DNA from: Rhizomicrobium palustre
Lineage (GTDB): Bacteria; Pseudomonadota; Alphaproteobacteria; Micropepsales; Micropepsaceae
DNA: 64,000 bases
Direction: 5' to 3'
NCBI RefSeq assembly: GCF_011761565.1
Contig: NZ_JAASRM010000001.1
Span: forward strand, 930,139 to 994,138
The position numbers and the translations under genes are program-made. Shown piece after piece: positions 12,207-22,041 of this stretch. The notes beneath the pieces are model-generated. The model searched no databases and was not told the origin of the DNA. It worked only from the letters and a program-made list of their open reading frames with translations. How positions within the stretch are numbered: the stretch's first letter is position 1; every line of letters begins with the position of its first letter.

Positions 12207-13103
12207 ATGAGCAGAGCCATTTTGGCCTTTCGTGCCATATCGCATGGGCTTGCGGCGGGCCTGGTTATCCTCGCCACAGGGCTTTGGGCTGTCATATTTA
12301 CAGACCTTGCTCATGCTCAACCGGCTCCAGGAATAGAAGGCGTGGACCACGTGCCAGTCGCCGTCGGCGACCTTGAACAAGCGCGCGCTGATTTTGAGAA
12401 ACTTGGGTTTGTCCTGAAACCAGGCAGACCGCACACAGACAGTATCCGTAATGTCCACGTGAAATTCCGTGACGGCACTGAAATAGAGTTGATTACCGCC
12501 AGTGCTCCTTTGGACGCTTTATCGGCGGAGTATATCGATTGGCTGAAAGCTGGGGACGGTCCAGCTTTCTGGAGTCTGTATAATCCTGATCTCCAAGATT
12601 TAACTGAGCGCCTCTCAAAGATGGGATTGTCGCCCAACAATGAGGGGCACGTCGTTACATTTCCCCAATCCGTGTTCGCCCACCGTCTGTTCTTTGCAGA
12701 AAGGTTGTGGTCGCCGACGGATCAGCCGGAGTATTTCGCCCACCCCAATACGGCTTACCGGCTTGAAGCCGTCTGGTTGGCTGGGGCGGCGAAGGAGCGA
12801 GACCTCGTTCTTTCCCTCGGCGGAGACCGAAGGACGGCTTTCACTTGTGCACCATTTTCGCCGCACGTAGAGGTGCTAACGAGCCCTAATGGCGACGAGA
12901 TCATGTTTATCTCCGAGCAAAGCGGCAAATCGCCGGAACGCTCGATCCTCGGGGTAACGGTCATGGTGAGAAGTCTTGACGCCGTGCATATGATTTTGGC
13001 CAAGAACAACATCCACGATACAAAAGTTGATGGTTGTTCGCGTAATAGCATTTGGGTTGAACCAGCCGACGCCCACGGCCTATGGATCGAGTTCCGCCGA
13101 TGA
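12207..13103 (+). CDS. Exported glyoxalase-like (VOC fold) protein
   Basis: 298 aa. A signal peptide with a hydrophobic core (ISHGLAAGLVILATGLWAVI) ends near AHA|QPAPG, followed at once by a VOC repeat, GVDHVPVAVGDLEQARADFEKLGF, with a second degenerate module in the C-terminal half (ILGVTVMVRSLDAVHMI). It fits the glyoxalase-like domain group; enzymatic activity is unknown. ATG at 12207 is chosen over an in-frame TTG at 12189. Its stop overlaps the next start (ATGA). GC content is below that of the neighbours. Confidence 0.75.
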   Translation: MSRAILAFRAISHGLAAGLVILATGLWAVIFTDLAHAQPAPGIEGVDHVPVAVGDLEQARADFEKLGFVLKPGRPHTDSIRNVHVKFRDGTEIELITASAPLDALSAEYIDWLKAGDGPAFWSLYNPDLQDLTERLSKMGLSPNNEGHVVTFPQSVFAHRLFFAERLWSPTDQPEYFAHPNTAYRLEAVWLAGAAKERDLVLSLGGDRRTAFTCAPFSPHVEVLTSPNGDEIMFISEQSGKSPERSILGVTVMVRSLDAVHMILAKNNIHDTKVDGCSRNSIWVEPADAHGLWIEFRR

Positions 13104-13942
13104 AATTTGAAAAATATTGCCGTCTAGCGGCGGCCATAGCCATGTTCTGCGGACTTTTCCTTGCCGGTTCCGCTGCTCGAGGCCAGTCCTCGGAGGAGCA
13201 CCGCCTCTATGCACCGACGCCCGAACAAATCAAAGCAATTGACCGCGTTCGCGGCGCGAAGCTTTCGAATTTTTCGGCCCAGATTTTTCAATCGAGCCTC
13301 GGTCCAATCCCCTATCGTATGCTTTCGCCCACCGGCGCAACGGCGGCCCCGCTTGTCATCATCTTGCACGGCTCAGGACAGATAGGTTCGGACAATTTGG
13401 GGCAAATGGGCTTCTTTGCGAAGGCGTGGGGCGAGCCGTCGGTCGCCGAAGCGTTCCCGGCATACATCGCCGTTCCGCAAGTGCCAACGCGCTCGGCGGA
13501 TTACGCCGCAGACAAAGACGGAAACCTCCATTCTTTTCCTAGCACGTCTTTCGCGAGCCTGCTCGAACTCATAGATCACCTGTGCAAAACTCTGCCGATC
13601 GATCAAAGGCGGGTTTATTTGGTAGGATTTTCGATGGGCGCTTCGACCGCGATGGATCTCTTGCTGGCGCGTCCGGATCGTTTCACCGCCGCAGTTGCTT
13701 TTTCGCCAGTTCCGCCATCGCTGGATCAGATCGCCCAGGTCGCGAATAAGCCTCTCCTACTGATCCATGGGTCAGCCGATGTAGAGAACCCTTACATTTC
13801 TGACCGTCTCTGGTTTGAGGCGCTGACCTCACGCGGCGGACATGCACATATGATTGTTTATGATGGAATGGACCACAGGCTTCCTCTCGATATGATGTTG
13901 GCAACCGACTGGAGAGCCTGGTTGTTCAGGCAAAAATCTTGA
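13100..13942 (+). CDS. Exported alpha/beta hydrolase (PHB depolymerase/predicted peptidase type)
   Basis: 280 aa with a signal peptide (AAAIAMFCGLFLAGSAARG). The oxyanion segment LVIILHGSGQIG, nucleophile elbow GFSMGAS (Ser about 178), an Asp in LLLIHGSADVENPY and a His in YDGMDHRLP form a plausible triad. The layout matches secreted phospholipase/carboxylesterase and predicted-peptidase relatives. It starts within the stop of the VOC gene, so the two are translated together. The substrate is unknown. Confidence 0.82.
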   Translation: MKFEKYCRLAAAIAMFCGLFLAGSAARGQSSEEHRLYAPTPEQIKAIDRVRGAKLSNFSAQIFQSSLGPIPYRMLSPTGATAAPLVIILHGSGQIGSDNLGQMGFFAKAWGEPSVAEAFPAYIAVPQVPTRSADYAADKDGNLHSFPSTSFASLLELIDHLCKTLPIDQRRVYLVGFSMGASTAMDLLLARPDRFTAAVAFSPVPPSLDQIAQVANKPLLLIHGSADVENPYISDRLWFEALTSRGGHAHMIVYDGMDHRLPLDMMLATDWRAWLFRQKS

Positions 13943-14343
13943 CCACGCCGCCCTAGTCCGCTTCCGGCCCCAGACTCTCCACTCGGGATTGGTCCAGTTT
14001 AGGCAATGCGGGAAAGACCTGCCGCGTAAGCCTTTTCCGCGTGGTGCATAATTCTTGAATTTTGCACCAACCGAATGTCCCAAAAGGGATTAGCCGGTAG
14101 TTCGTTCGGCGTCGCGCGGACGTCCGGAAATGGCGCATTGCGGACATAACGGCCTGCCTCCGCATTGCGATAAAGACCGATCTGCAATCCTGTCTGACTT
14201 CTGTCTGAAGGCTGAAATCTTTGCGCCACGCTTGATGTGCGCAGGCGGGCTTCCCACATCGAAAGGGCTGTTTGACTTCGCTGGGAACGAAAGACCGTAA
14301 GATGCGCGCCGGGGGCGGCTGGGGCAGCAGATAAAACATGCAC

Positions 14344-14417
14344 TCACCCTCCCCTTGAGGGAGGGTCGAAATTTTCGCGCGCGCGAGCGCGTGGGAATTT
14401 CGGGGAGGGGTATGTCG
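14344..14417 (-). repeat. Palindromic repeat, family B, copy 2 (inverted)
   Basis: Same borders as the copy at 3677-3735 but in reverse orientation, with a different central hairpin rich in CGCG. Its right flank GGGGAGGGGTATGTCGCG is the exact reverse complement of the left flank of copy 3. Confidence 0.8.
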
Positions 14418-14481
14418 CGAAATTTTAGGAGAGTCTTGAAGTATCACAACAGCTTAAGCGCCCTGGATTACTGGAACAGAC

Positions 14482-14543
14482 CGCGACATACCCCTCCCCG
14501 AAAAATGCTCTCGCATTTTTCGACCCTCCCTCAAGGGGAGGGT
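14482..14543 (+). repeat. Palindromic repeat, family B, copy 3
   Basis: Borders CATACCCCTCCCCGAAA and CCCTCCCTCAAGGGGAGGG as in the other copies; the central hairpin is AAAAATGC / GCATTTTT. It forms a head-to-head pair with copy 2, about 65 nt apart. Confidence 0.8.
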
Positions 14544-14689
14544 GGAAGGTGGGCGCTAGGAGCTCGACTAACGCGGCAAAGTTTTTGGCGAAAATTTCGC
14601 GCTATCAGCCACTTACAGCGAAAAACGCCGACTGGAACGTAAAAAAATGCATTTTCGCTATCAAAGGGGCCGTGGCTTCACCTGTTCTG

Positions 14690-14778
14690 TCAGCGCCCGC
14701 GACGGCCCAGGTGGTGTTGCTCGATTTCTGATGCTGAAGTCGCGAGACCTGGATGGCCCGCAGTCGCGGGCCATGACA
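14690..14778. repeat. Palindromic repeat, family A, copy 2
   Basis: The right arm at 14747-14778 is identical to 3625-3656. The left arm (from about 14690 to 14711) is a shortened form lacking the inner CTGCGGG part, so the outer palindrome is broken. Confidence 0.75.
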
Positions 14779-14915
14779 ATTCAGGTATCAGCGCCACACC
14801 CGCGGCAGCCCTCACTGAAAGACTCCCCCTCCCCCTTTTCCTCTAAACCCGACAGTCAATGATCAAGCATTTGTGGTTTTTGGAAAGCAGCACCCCACCG
14901 CTTGAACCGCGCACC

Positions 14916-14955
14916 CCAAACGAAAAGCGGGCCTGCAATTTCTTGCAAGCCCGCT
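14916..14955 (-). terminator. Rho-independent terminator of the dcw operon
   Basis: On the minus strand, about 25 nt after the ftsZ stop: a 13-bp stem AGCGGGCTTGCAA / TTGCAGGCCCGCT with one mismatch and a 4-nt loop, followed by TTTTCGTTT. Confidence 0.8.
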
Positions 14956-14980
14956 GATCTGATCATCTGAAATCGTCAGA

Positions 14981-16543
14981 CTAGTTGGTCTGGCGGCGCA
15001 GGAAGGCCGGGATTTCGAAATCATCCCGCTTATGCTCCGGGAAGAGATCGGAATCGCCCATCTGCGGGGCCGGGCGCTGCGGCTCGACATTGACCGTGGC
15101 GCGGGCCTGCGGCGCACGCTGCACCGGCTGGGTCTGCATCCGCGGCGCCGGCTCCATGCGCACTTCTTCCTTGGGCTTGCGGCCGCGGAAGAGACCCCAA
15201 CCGGACTTCTTCTCCGGCTCGGGCACGCGCTGGACAGGCATTTCCTCACGCACAGTCTGACGCGGCAGCGGCGCCGGTTCCGGCTCGACATAGGTCATCG
15301 CCGGCTCGGAAATCTCGCGGCTGCCGAGAATGGCCGCTTCGGCCGCGCTGTGTTCGGCGAGATTGGATTCAATCTGCTCGATGTTGCGGCGGACCGGATT
15401 GGAAACCGGCGCGGGCTCCATCACGGGCTGCGGCGGCGGCACGACCGGGTTGTTGATCTTGGCGCGATGAAGGGCGGCAGCTTCCTGCAGCTTCTCGCGC
15501 GGCGACTTCTCAACCGGCATGGCTTTCAGGGCCGGGCGTCCGGGGAATTGCTCTACATTCTTGCCGACGCGCATTTCGGCGGCATCGATGCCGGTGGCGA
15601 CCACCGAAACGCGGATGCGCCCTTCCATGTCTTCAAGAATGGTGTTGCCGAAGATGATGTTGGCGTCGGGATCGACCTCGGCGCGGATGCGGTTCGCGGC
15701 CGCTTCCACTTCGAACAGCATCAGGTCCGGACCGCCGGTGATGTTGATCAGCACGCCCTTGGCGCCCTTCATCGAGACATCGTCGAGCAGCGGGTTGGAA
15801 ATGGCCATATCGGCGGCCTTCTGGGCGCGATCTTCGCCCTCGGCCTCGCCGGTGCCCATCATCGCCTTGCCCATCTCGGTGATCACCGACTTGATGTCGG
15901 CGAAGTCGAGGTTGATGAGGCCCGGGCAGACGATCAGATCGGTCACGCCGCGCACGCCCGCATGCAGCACATCGTCGGCCATGGCGAAGGCCTGGGCGAA
16001 GGTGGTGCGGTCGTTGGCGACGCGGAAGAGGTTCTGGTTCGGGATGACGATCAGGGTGTGGACGTATTGCTGCAGCTCGGCAATGCCCTTTTCGGCAATG
16101 CGCATGCGGCGGTCGCCTTCGAAGGCGAAGGGCTTGGTGACAACGCCGACGGTCAGGATGCCCGCTTCACGCACGGCCCGCGCGATGACCGGCGCCGCGC
16201 CCGTGCCGGTGCCGCCGCCCATGCCAGCGGTGATGAAGACCATATGGGCATCTTTAAGATGCTCCATGATCTCTTCGAGCGTCTCCTCAGCGGAAGCGCG
16301 GCCAATATCGGGCTGAGCGCCAGCGCCCTGGCCTTCGGTGACATGCGCGCCAAGCTGGACGCGGCGATCGGCTTTCGAGCCGGCCAGCGCCTGGGCGTCT
16401 GTATTGGCCACCAAGAACTCGACGCCTTCGAGCTTGGACGCGATCATGTTGTTGACCGCATTGCCACCAGCGCCGCCAACGCCCAGGACCGTGATCCGGG
16501 GGCGCAGCTCTTGCGGTTCGGGCGCTTTAAAACTGATCGCCAT
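14981..16543 (-). CDS. ftsZ: Cell division protein FtsZ
   Basis: Tubulin-like GTPase that forms the Z-ring. The GTP-binding [11 protein letters not shown] is at residues 24-34, the tubulin signature [10 protein letters not shown] is near residue 112, and the T7 loop NLDFADIK is near 212. After the globular core (to about 320) comes a long Pro/Glu/Arg-rich linker of about 180 residues, then the conserved C-terminal peptide [12 protein letters not shown] that binds FtsA and other tethers. At 520 aa it is long through the linker, as is common in Alphaproteobacteria. It is last in the operon and separated from ftsA by 68 nt with two GAATC sites. Confidence 0.98.
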   Translation of the reverse strand: MAISFKAPEPQELRPRITVLGVGGAGGNAVNNMIASKLEGVEFLVANTDAQALAGSKADRRVQLGAHVTEGQGAGAQPDIGRASAEETLEEIMEHLKDAHMVFITAGMGGGTGTGAAPVIARAVREAGILTVGVVTKPFAFEGDRRMRIAEKGIAELQQYVHTLIVIPNQNLFRVANDRTTFAQAFAMADDVLHAGVRGVTDLIVCPGLINLDFADIKSVITEMGKAMMGTGEAEGEDRAQKAADMAISNPLLDDVSMKGAKGVLINITGGPDLMLFEVEAAANRIRAEVDPDANIIFGNTILEDMEGRIRVSVVATGIDAAEMRVGKNVEQFPGRPALKAMPVEKSPREKLQEAAALHRAKINNPVVPPPQPVMEPAPVSNPVRRNIEQIESNLAEHSAAEAAILGSREISEPAMTYVEPEPAPLPRQTVREEMPVQRVPEPEKKSGWGLFRGRKPKEEVRMEPAPRMQTQPVQRAPQARATVNVEPQRPAPQMGDSDLFPEHKRDDFEIPAFLRRQTN

Positions 16544-16611
16544 GTTCTTTCTCCTTGGCTTGTCGCGCTTTACTCGCCATTAGCCCAGCGAATCATCTTC
16601 TTATTGTTGAA
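16544..16611 (-). promoter_or_regulatory. ftsA-ftsZ gap with two GANTC sites, possible ftsZ promoter region
   Basis: GAATC occurs at 16590-16594 and 16609-16613 (CcrM-type sites), the latter running into the ftsA stop. In Caulobacter the ftsZ promoter carries a GANTC site needed for methylation-dependent expression. I do not see convincing -35/-10 boxes, so the promoter is inferred. A Shine-Dalgarno AAGGAGAAAG-like run precedes ftsZ. Confidence 0.4.
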
Positions 16612-17895
16612 TCATCCGATGAGCCCTCCGGTCAACCGAGAGAGCCAACCTTTAGTGCCATTTTCTGCTTGTTGTGACTGAAGTTCCGGATTGAGGACCT
16701 CCGGAGGCATTGTTGCACCCGCCATCAAAAGCCCAACGGCGGTGGCATAATCTGGTCCTGCTGAAGATGCAGGCAATCCTGCTTGCGGACGCGGACGCCC
16801 GACACGCACTTGTTTATTCAACACGCGGCCCGCCAATTCGCGCGCACCGGCGAGCTGGCTGGCACCGCCGGTGAGCACGAGACGGCGGCCCGCCGCCACA
16901 TCAAAACCGGACTCCCGCAAGCGCTTATGCACTTCGCTGAAGGTTTCTTCGAGGCGGGCTTGAATGATTCTGGTGAGCATGGAGCGGGGCACGCGCAGAT
17001 CGCCCTCTTCATTCTCCTCGCCCATCTGCGGGATGGAGACGACATCGGCGCCTGACTCCAGGTCACCCAAAGCCGCGCCGTAGAGGACTTTGGCGCGTTC
17101 TGCCGCAGCCAAAGGCGCCGCCAGCATCACGGCGATATCGTTTGTCACAGCCTGGCCGCCAATCGGGACCATATCGGCATGCACCAGATGGCCCTCCATG
17201 AAGACGGCAATCGAGGTGCAGCCGCCGCCCATGTCGATGATGGTGGCGCCGAGCTGCTTTTCATCATCGGTAAGGACGGAAAGGCCCGAGGCATAAGGCG
17301 CGAAGAGCGAGGCGGCGACCTTTAAATGGCCACGCTCCACCGCGAGGCGGAGGTTGGAAAGCGGGGTCGGCTTTACCGCCACGCCATGCATGGTGACGCC
17401 GATGCGCTGGCCGACCATGCCGGAGGGATCGCGCACGCCAAAGGAGTCATCGACCACATAAGAGGTCGGCATGGACTGGATCACCACATGGCCTTCGAGC
17501 TGGCAGCGGGCCCGCCCCTCGGACAAAAGGTGGCGCAGAACCTCGTCATTGACCGCGACACCTTCCGGCAGGGGAATGGCGGTGCGAGAGGTCACCGTGG
17601 TGGGGCTGCCGCAATTGACCGAGATCAGTACGTTCTGCAGACGGGCATCGGCGAGATTTTCCGCCGCCGCCACGCAATCGCGGATGGATTCCTCCGCCGC
17701 GGTCATCTCCATCACCGTGCCGGAGCGCAAGCCCCGACTTTCGCGCAGGGCCGCGCCCAAGACCTTGATCGAGCCCGGCTCGCAGCGGGCGATCAGGCAG
17801 ACGGTCTTGGTCGAGCCAATATCCAGCACCGCGACCAAGCCGGTGCGGTAGGCCGGAACGCTCTCGCCTGCTTTCAGGCGCACCGTTTCACCCAT
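16612..17895 (-). CDS. ftsA: Cell division protein FtsA
   Basis: Actin-like ATPase that tethers FtsZ to the membrane and recruits later divisome proteins. Actin-fold phosphate motifs are seen at VLDIGSTKTVCLIAR (about 23) and IIDMGGGCTSIAVF (about 220), and VLTGGASQLAG near 345 is the adenosine motif. The C-terminus ends GWLSRLTGGLIG, an amphipathic membrane-targeting helix. At 427 aa it has normal length. Its start codon shares one base with the ftsQ stop. Confidence 0.97.
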   Translation of the reverse strand: MGETVRLKAGESVPAYRTGLVAVLDIGSTKTVCLIARCEPGSIKVLGAALRESRGLRSGTVMEMTAAEESIRDCVAAAENLADARLQNVLISVNCGSPTTVTSRTAIPLPEGVAVNDEVLRHLLSEGRARCQLEGHVVIQSMPTSYVVDDSFGVRDPSGMVGQRIGVTMHGVAVKPTPLSNLRLAVERGHLKVAASLFAPYASGLSVLTDDEKQLGATIIDMGGGCTSIAVFMEGHLVHADMVPIGGQAVTNDIAVMLAAPLAAAERAKVLYGAALGDLESGADVVSIPQMGEENEEGDLRVPRSMLTRIIQARLEETFSEVHKRLRESGFDVAAGRRLVLTGGASQLAGARELAGRVLNKQVRVGRPRPQAGLPASSAGPDYATAVGLLMAGATMPPEVLNPELQSQQAENGTKGWLSRLTGGLIG

Positions 17896-18827
17896 CAGAT
17901 CGCACTCCCCGTTTCCGCCCGCTTCTCTCTCTGGGTCCCGCCATTACGCAGGAAGAAGTAGAGATAGGCCGCATTCCGCAAATCAATCTCCCGGATATCC
18001 TTTTCCAAGATGCCTTTGTCGAGAATCAAACGATCGAGCTCGGATAATTCTTTGTCCCAACCGGTTTCCGGGAATTTGACCACCACCCCGTCGTCGAGCA
18101 GCAGATTCCACCGCCGTCCCGATTGGTATTGATACGCCGTCACCCGCGAAAGAATGGAGCGGTGACGCGCCACCGCGTCGAGGAAAGGCCCGGCGTTTTC
18201 CGGTGCACCATCCCCCATGAGAAGCGGGAGTTTGGCGAATCTCGCCATTCCGTCTGCCGTGATGACATGGCCGTCGCGCGCCACCACGACGAGACTTTTG
18301 TCGTCTTGCCATCGGGCATAGGGCTCGCGCTCAATGATGTGGACCGAAACATCATCGGGATAACGACGGCGTACTTCGGCATCGGCCACCCAAGGCAGCG
18401 AAAGGAGGCGCGCCCGCGCCGCCTGCAAATCCAACGCGAAAATGGTCTGGCCGTTATGGAGGCGCAGGGCCGCCATGATATCGCTCGCCTTGGTGCGATG
18501 ATTGCCGTCGAGGTGGAGTTTAGAGACAACAAAACCCGCGCGCGAGGCGACGCCACCAACCGCCGTGTCGGTGCGCGACATCGTGCGCTCGATCATATGG
18601 CCCGCAATAATGGCGGCCACGATGGCGCCAAAGACCAAGGTCACCGTCAAAAGCAGCATCGGGCGGCGGAATAGGCCAAGCATGACGGCGCTCAGCTTTC
18701 CACCAACACCTTGGCTGTCGTTACCACGGCGCGGCTGAGGCGACGAGCGCGAGACGCCGCGCGCCGGGCTGCGCCCGCTTTGCCCGCGCGGTTTTGGGGC
18801 TCGTCTTTCCTGGCTCACCGGTCGCAA
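17895..18827 (-). CDS. ftsQ: Cell division protein FtsQ
   Basis: Bitopic divisome protein linking cytoplasmic and periplasmic division factors. An Arg/Ser/Pro-rich cytoplasmic tail of about 50 residues precedes one membrane helix ([20 protein letters not shown]), followed by a POTRA domain ([18 protein letters not shown]) and the FtsQ/DivIB beta domain. The start is TTG at 18827 with GGAGGATGCAAG in front, overlapping ddl by 13 nt; an in-frame GTG three codons later is an alternative. 310 aa. Confidence 0.95.
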   Translation of the reverse strand: MRPVSQERRAPKPRGQSGRSPARGVSRSSPQPRRGNDSQGVGGKLSAVMLGLFRRPMLLLTVTLVFGAIVAAIIAGHMIERTMSRTDTAVGGVASRAGFVVSKLHLDGNHRTKASDIMAALRLHNGQTIFALDLQAARARLLSLPWVADAEVRRRYPDDVSVHIIEREPYARWQDDKSLVVVARDGHVITADGMARFAKLPLLMGDGAPENAGPFLDAVARHRSILSRVTAYQYQSGRRWNLLLDDGVVVKFPETGWDKELSELDRLILDKGILEKDIREIDLRNAAYLYFFLRNGGTQREKRAETGSAI

Positions 18828-19732
18828 CTTGCATCCTCCACAATCCAGCGGCAGAGAGCGCGATAGCTCATGCCGTTATAAGCGGCCTGTTCAGGCACCA
18901 GGGAGGTGGGCGTCATGCCCGGCTGGGTATTGGTTTCGAGCAATACCAAACGATGCTTGCCGTCCGTATCGTCATAGCGGAAATCGGTGCGCGACACGCC
19001 ACGGCAGCCAAGCGCCACATGGGCGCGCTCAGCGAGTTGTTTGGCTTCAGCAGCTACATGTTCAGGAATCGGCGCCGGCAACGTGTGCTTGGAACCGCCG
19101 GCTGCGTATTTGGCTTCGTAATCATAGAATTCGAGGCTGGTGGTGATCTCGGTGACTGCCAGCGCCTGGCTGCCCATCACGGCAACCGTCAGCTCGCGCC
19201 CCGGCACATATTCCTCAACCATCATGAGATCCGTGAGGTTCCATTTGTCGGAACCCAGCTCCGCGGGCGGACGATTGTCGCCCTTGCGGATGATGAAAAC
19301 GCCCACCGAGGAGCCCTCATTGACCGGCTTCACCACATAGGGCGGCTCCATCAGATGCTCGGCGGCGGCGGCTTTGCGATCCACCACGATGGACTTCACG
19401 ATCGGCAGGCCTGCGGCGGCATAGATATCCTTCGTGCGCTGCTTATGCATAGCGAGCGCCGAGGCGAGCACGCCGGAATGGGTGTAAGGAATACGCAAGA
19501 GCTCCAAGAGGCCCTGGACGCAGCCATCTTCGCCAAAGCGGCCATGCAGCGCGTTGAAGACGACATCGGGCTTGGCTAAAACTAGCGCGGCGGAAAGGTC
19601 ACTGGCCGCCGGATCGATTTCAACGACGTCGAAACCTTCCTCTCGCAGGGCATTTGCGCAATTGGCGCCTGAGACCAGACTGACCTCGCGTTCGGAGGAA
19701 CGCCCGCCCAACAGCACGGCTACTTTGGTCAT
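18815..19732 (-). CDS. ddl: D-alanine--D-alanine ligase
   Basis: ATP-grasp enzyme joining two D-Ala for the peptidoglycan stem. The start [19 protein letters not shown] contains the conserved GGxSxE(R/H)EVS motif. Later motifs are [28 protein letters not shown] and a C-terminal [18 protein letters not shown]. Length 305 aa. The frame is open 48 codons further upstream, but that segment is murB sequence read in another frame. Start and murB stop overlap as ATGA. Confidence 0.97.
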   Translation of the reverse strand: MTKVAVLLGGRSSEREVSLVSGANCANALREEGFDVVEIDPAASDLSAALVLAKPDVVFNALHGRFGEDGCVQGLLELLRIPYTHSGVLASALAMHKQRTKDIYAAAGLPIVKSIVVDRKAAAAEHLMEPPYVVKPVNEGSSVGVFIIRKGDNRPPAELGSDKWNLTDLMMVEEYVPGRELTVAVMGSQALAVTEITTSLEFYDYEAKYAAGGSKHTLPAPIPEHVAAEAKQLAERAHVALGCRGVSRTDFRYDDTDGKHRLVLLETNTQPGMTPTSLVPEQAAYNGMSYRALCRWIVEDASCDR

Positions 19733-20628
19733 GATTCCCCTCCGGCGACACCGACGCGCTTGATTTCCCATTCGAGGTCTATGCCCGACGTTTCTTTCAC
19801 GCGGCGGCGCACTTCCTCGCCCAATGCTTCGATCTCGGCCGCGGTGGCGTTGCCGAGATTGATCAAGAAGTTGCAATGCACATCCGAGACCATGGCATCG
19901 CCGATTTTCAGCCCGCGGCAGCCCGCATCCTCGATCAGCTTCCAGGCATGGGCGCCGGGCGGATTCTTGAAGGTGGAACCGCCCGTCTTGGCCCCGATGG
20001 GCTGGGTGATTTCACGCCGGGCGAGCAGCTCTTCCATGCGCGTGCGCACGGCAGCGGGTTCATCACCATGACCTTCGAACACCGCTTCGACAAAGACGAA
20101 ATCCTTGGGCACGCCGGATTTACGATAGACAAAGCCCATATCGGCAGCGGAAAGGACGTGCTTTTTACCCTGTCCGTCGATGGCGGTGGCTTCCACGAAG
20201 ATGTCCTTCACCTCCGAGCCATAGCAGCCCGCATTCATGCGCAATGCGCCACCGATGGTACCCGGCACACCGCGCAGGAACTCGAACCCTGCGATCCCGG
20301 CATCCGCCGCTTTGCGGGCAACTGCGGAATCCAGCGCCGCCGCACCGGCGCGTACACGAAGCCCATCCACCTCCACCTTGCCGAACGCCGCCGGAAGGCG
20401 GATGACGACACCAGGGATGCCGCCGTCGCGCACCAGAAGATTGGAGCCGACGCCAATGATGGTGATGGGCACGCCCGCCGGTTTGCCTGCGAAGAAGGCG
20501 GCAAGATCATCGGCATCGGCCGGACGGAACAACACTTCCGCCACGCCGCCCGCGCGAAACCACACAAGGTCCTTCAGCGCTGCGCCGAATTGATAGGTAC
20601 CGCGAACTTGAGGCAGCGGGGCCGACAT
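19729..20628 (-). CDS. murB: UDP-N-acetylenolpyruvoylglucosamine reductase MurB
   Basis: FAD/NADPH enzyme making UDP-MurNAc. The FAD-binding segment [22 protein letters not shown] is present, as are [21 protein letters not shown] and [18 protein letters not shown]. The active-site Ser lies in [12 protein letters not shown] and a C-terminal Glu lies near [15 protein letters not shown]. At 299 aa it is a type II (Tyr-loop-lacking) MurB. The start codon directly abuts the murC stop. Confidence 0.97.
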   Translation of the reverse strand: MSAPLPQVRGTYQFGAALKDLVWFRAGGVAEVLFRPADADDLAAFFAGKPAGVPITIIGVGSNLLVRDGGIPGVVIRLPAAFGKVEVDGLRVRAGAAALDSAVARKAADAGIAGFEFLRGVPGTIGGALRMNAGCYGSEVKDIFVEATAIDGQGKKHVLSAADMGFVYRKSGVPKDFVFVEAVFEGHGDEPAAVRTRMEELLARREITQPIGAKTGGSTFKNPPGAHAWKLIEDAGCRGLKIGDAMVSDVHCNFLINLGNATAAEIEALGEEVRRRVKETSGIDLEWEIKRVGVAGGES

Positions 20629-22041
20629 TTATTTAAGCGCCTCCAGCGCGCCTTGCAGTTTGTGAGCCCAGGCCGAAATCGAACCAGCGCCAAGGCAGAC
20701 CACCGCCCCACCCGGTTTCATATAAGGCGCGATTAGCGACGCCAGATCAGCCTCACCTTCGATGGTGAGGACATGGCGATGGCCATGGGCGCGCAAAGCA
20801 TCCGCATATGAATCGCGGTCAAACCCTTCGATGGGCTTTTCCCCAGCCGCATAGACCGGGGCCACGATCGCGATATCGGCATCGTTCAGGCATTTGGAGA
20901 ATTCTGCGAAAGTATCGCGCAGGCGGGTATAGCGGTGCGGCTGCACCACCGCGACCACCGGCCCCGTGTAAGCCTGGCGGGCGGCTTTCAAGGCTGCCGC
21001 GATCTTGAAGGGGTTATGGGCGTAATCATCAATGATCGCCGTGCCCTGGAATTCACCAACCTTGGTGAAACGGCGACCCACGCCACGGAAGGTTTCAAGT
21101 GCGTGACGAATGGTTTCGTCAGAGACGCCAAGCTGGCTCGCCACCGCGATGGCCGCGAGCGAGTTCTGCACATTGTGCTCACCTGGCATGGGGAGCTTGA
21201 GATTTTCCAAGCGGCGTTCCGTGCCCGCACGGCGGTCAGCCACGATGACATCGTAGCAAGAGGCGCCTTCGGCAAAGCGGATATTAACGGCGCGGATATC
21301 GGCCTGAGGGCTCATGCCATAGGTTATGATGCGCCGGTCGGTGATGCGCCCCACCATCGCCTGCACCTCGGGATGATCGATGCAAAGCACGGCGAAGCCA
21401 TAGAACGGCACATTCTCGACAAAGCGCTGGAAGGCGTCGCGTAGATTGTCGAAATTCTTATAGTAATCGAGGTGATCGGGATCGGCATTGGTCACGACCG
21501 CGATGGTGGAGGGCAAGCGCAGGAAGGTGCCGTCGCTCTCATCGGCTTCCACCACCACCCACTCGCCCTGCCCCAGCCGCGCATTGGTGCCATAGGCATT
21601 GATGATGCCGCCATTGACCACGGTGGGATCGAGCGCACCCGCATCAAGTAGCGCAGCAACCATCGTCGTCGTCGTGGTCTTGCCGTTCGTGCCAGCAACC
21701 GCGATGCAGGATTTCAGCCGCATGATCTCGGCGAGCATCTCAGCGCGGCGCACCAGCGGCAGACCTTTGAGGCGCGCGGCATCGAATTCAGGATTGCCCG
21801 GCTTCACCGCTGAGGAATAAACCACGACATGGGCTTCAGCGAGATTTTCTGGCGAATGGCCGACATGCACGGGGATACCCATTGCCTTGAGGCGCTTCAC
21901 ATTGGCATTGTCCGCCGCGTCGGAGCCCTGCACGCGATAGCCAAGGTTATGCATGATTTCAGCGATGCCGCTCATGCCGATGCCGCCGATGCCAATGAAA
22001 TGGATGGCGCCAATATCAAGCGGAACACGTGTGGCGCTCAT
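20629..22041 (-). CDS. murC: UDP-N-acetylmuramate--L-alanine ligase MurC
   Basis: ATP-dependent Mur ligase adding L-Ala. The Rossmann motif [17 protein letters not shown] is at the N-terminus, the ATP loop [16 protein letters not shown] near residue 120, and Mur-ligase motifs [29 protein letters not shown] and [10 protein letters not shown] follow. 470 aa, normal length. The start overlaps the murG stop by 4 nt. Confidence 0.98.
   Translation of the reverse strand: MSATRVPLDIGAIHFIGIGGIGMSGIAEIMHNLGYRVQGSDAADNANVKRLKAMGIPVHVGHSPENLAEAHVVVYSSAVKPGNPEFDAARLKGLPLVRRAEMLAEIMRLKSCIAVAGTNGKTTTTTMVAALLDAGALDPTVVNGGIINAYGTNARLGQGEWVVVEADESDGTFLRLPSTIAVVTNADPDHLDYYKNFDNLRDAFQRFVENVPFYGFAVLCIDHPEVQAMVGRITDRRIITYGMSPQADIRAVNIRFAEGASCYDVIVADRRAGTERRLENLKLPMPGEHNVQNSLAAIAVASQLGVSDETIRHALETFRGVGRRFTKVGEFQGTAIIDDYAHNPFKIAAALKAARQAYTGPVVAVVQPHRYTRLRDTFAEFSKCLNDADIAIVAPVYAAGEKPIEGFDRDSYADALRAHGHRHVLTIEGEADLASLIAPYMKPGGAVVCLGAGSISAWAHKLQGALEALK

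Larger units (their letters stand above)
13943..14980. other. Noncoding accessory stretch with repeats
   Basis: About 1 kb without a gene I can support. Open frames on the minus strand (for example 13953-14447) read through a family-B repeat and have no family resemblance. The stretch contains two inverted family-B repeats, one family-A repeat and the ftsZ terminator, listed separately. Segment 14546-14689 is AT-richer and featureless to me. Confidence 0.6.

Noticed and set aside
13953..14447. 164-codon frame on the minus strand in the noncoding stretch before ftsZ
   Set aside because: It reads through a family-B repeat, its composition is irregular, and I see no family resemblance.
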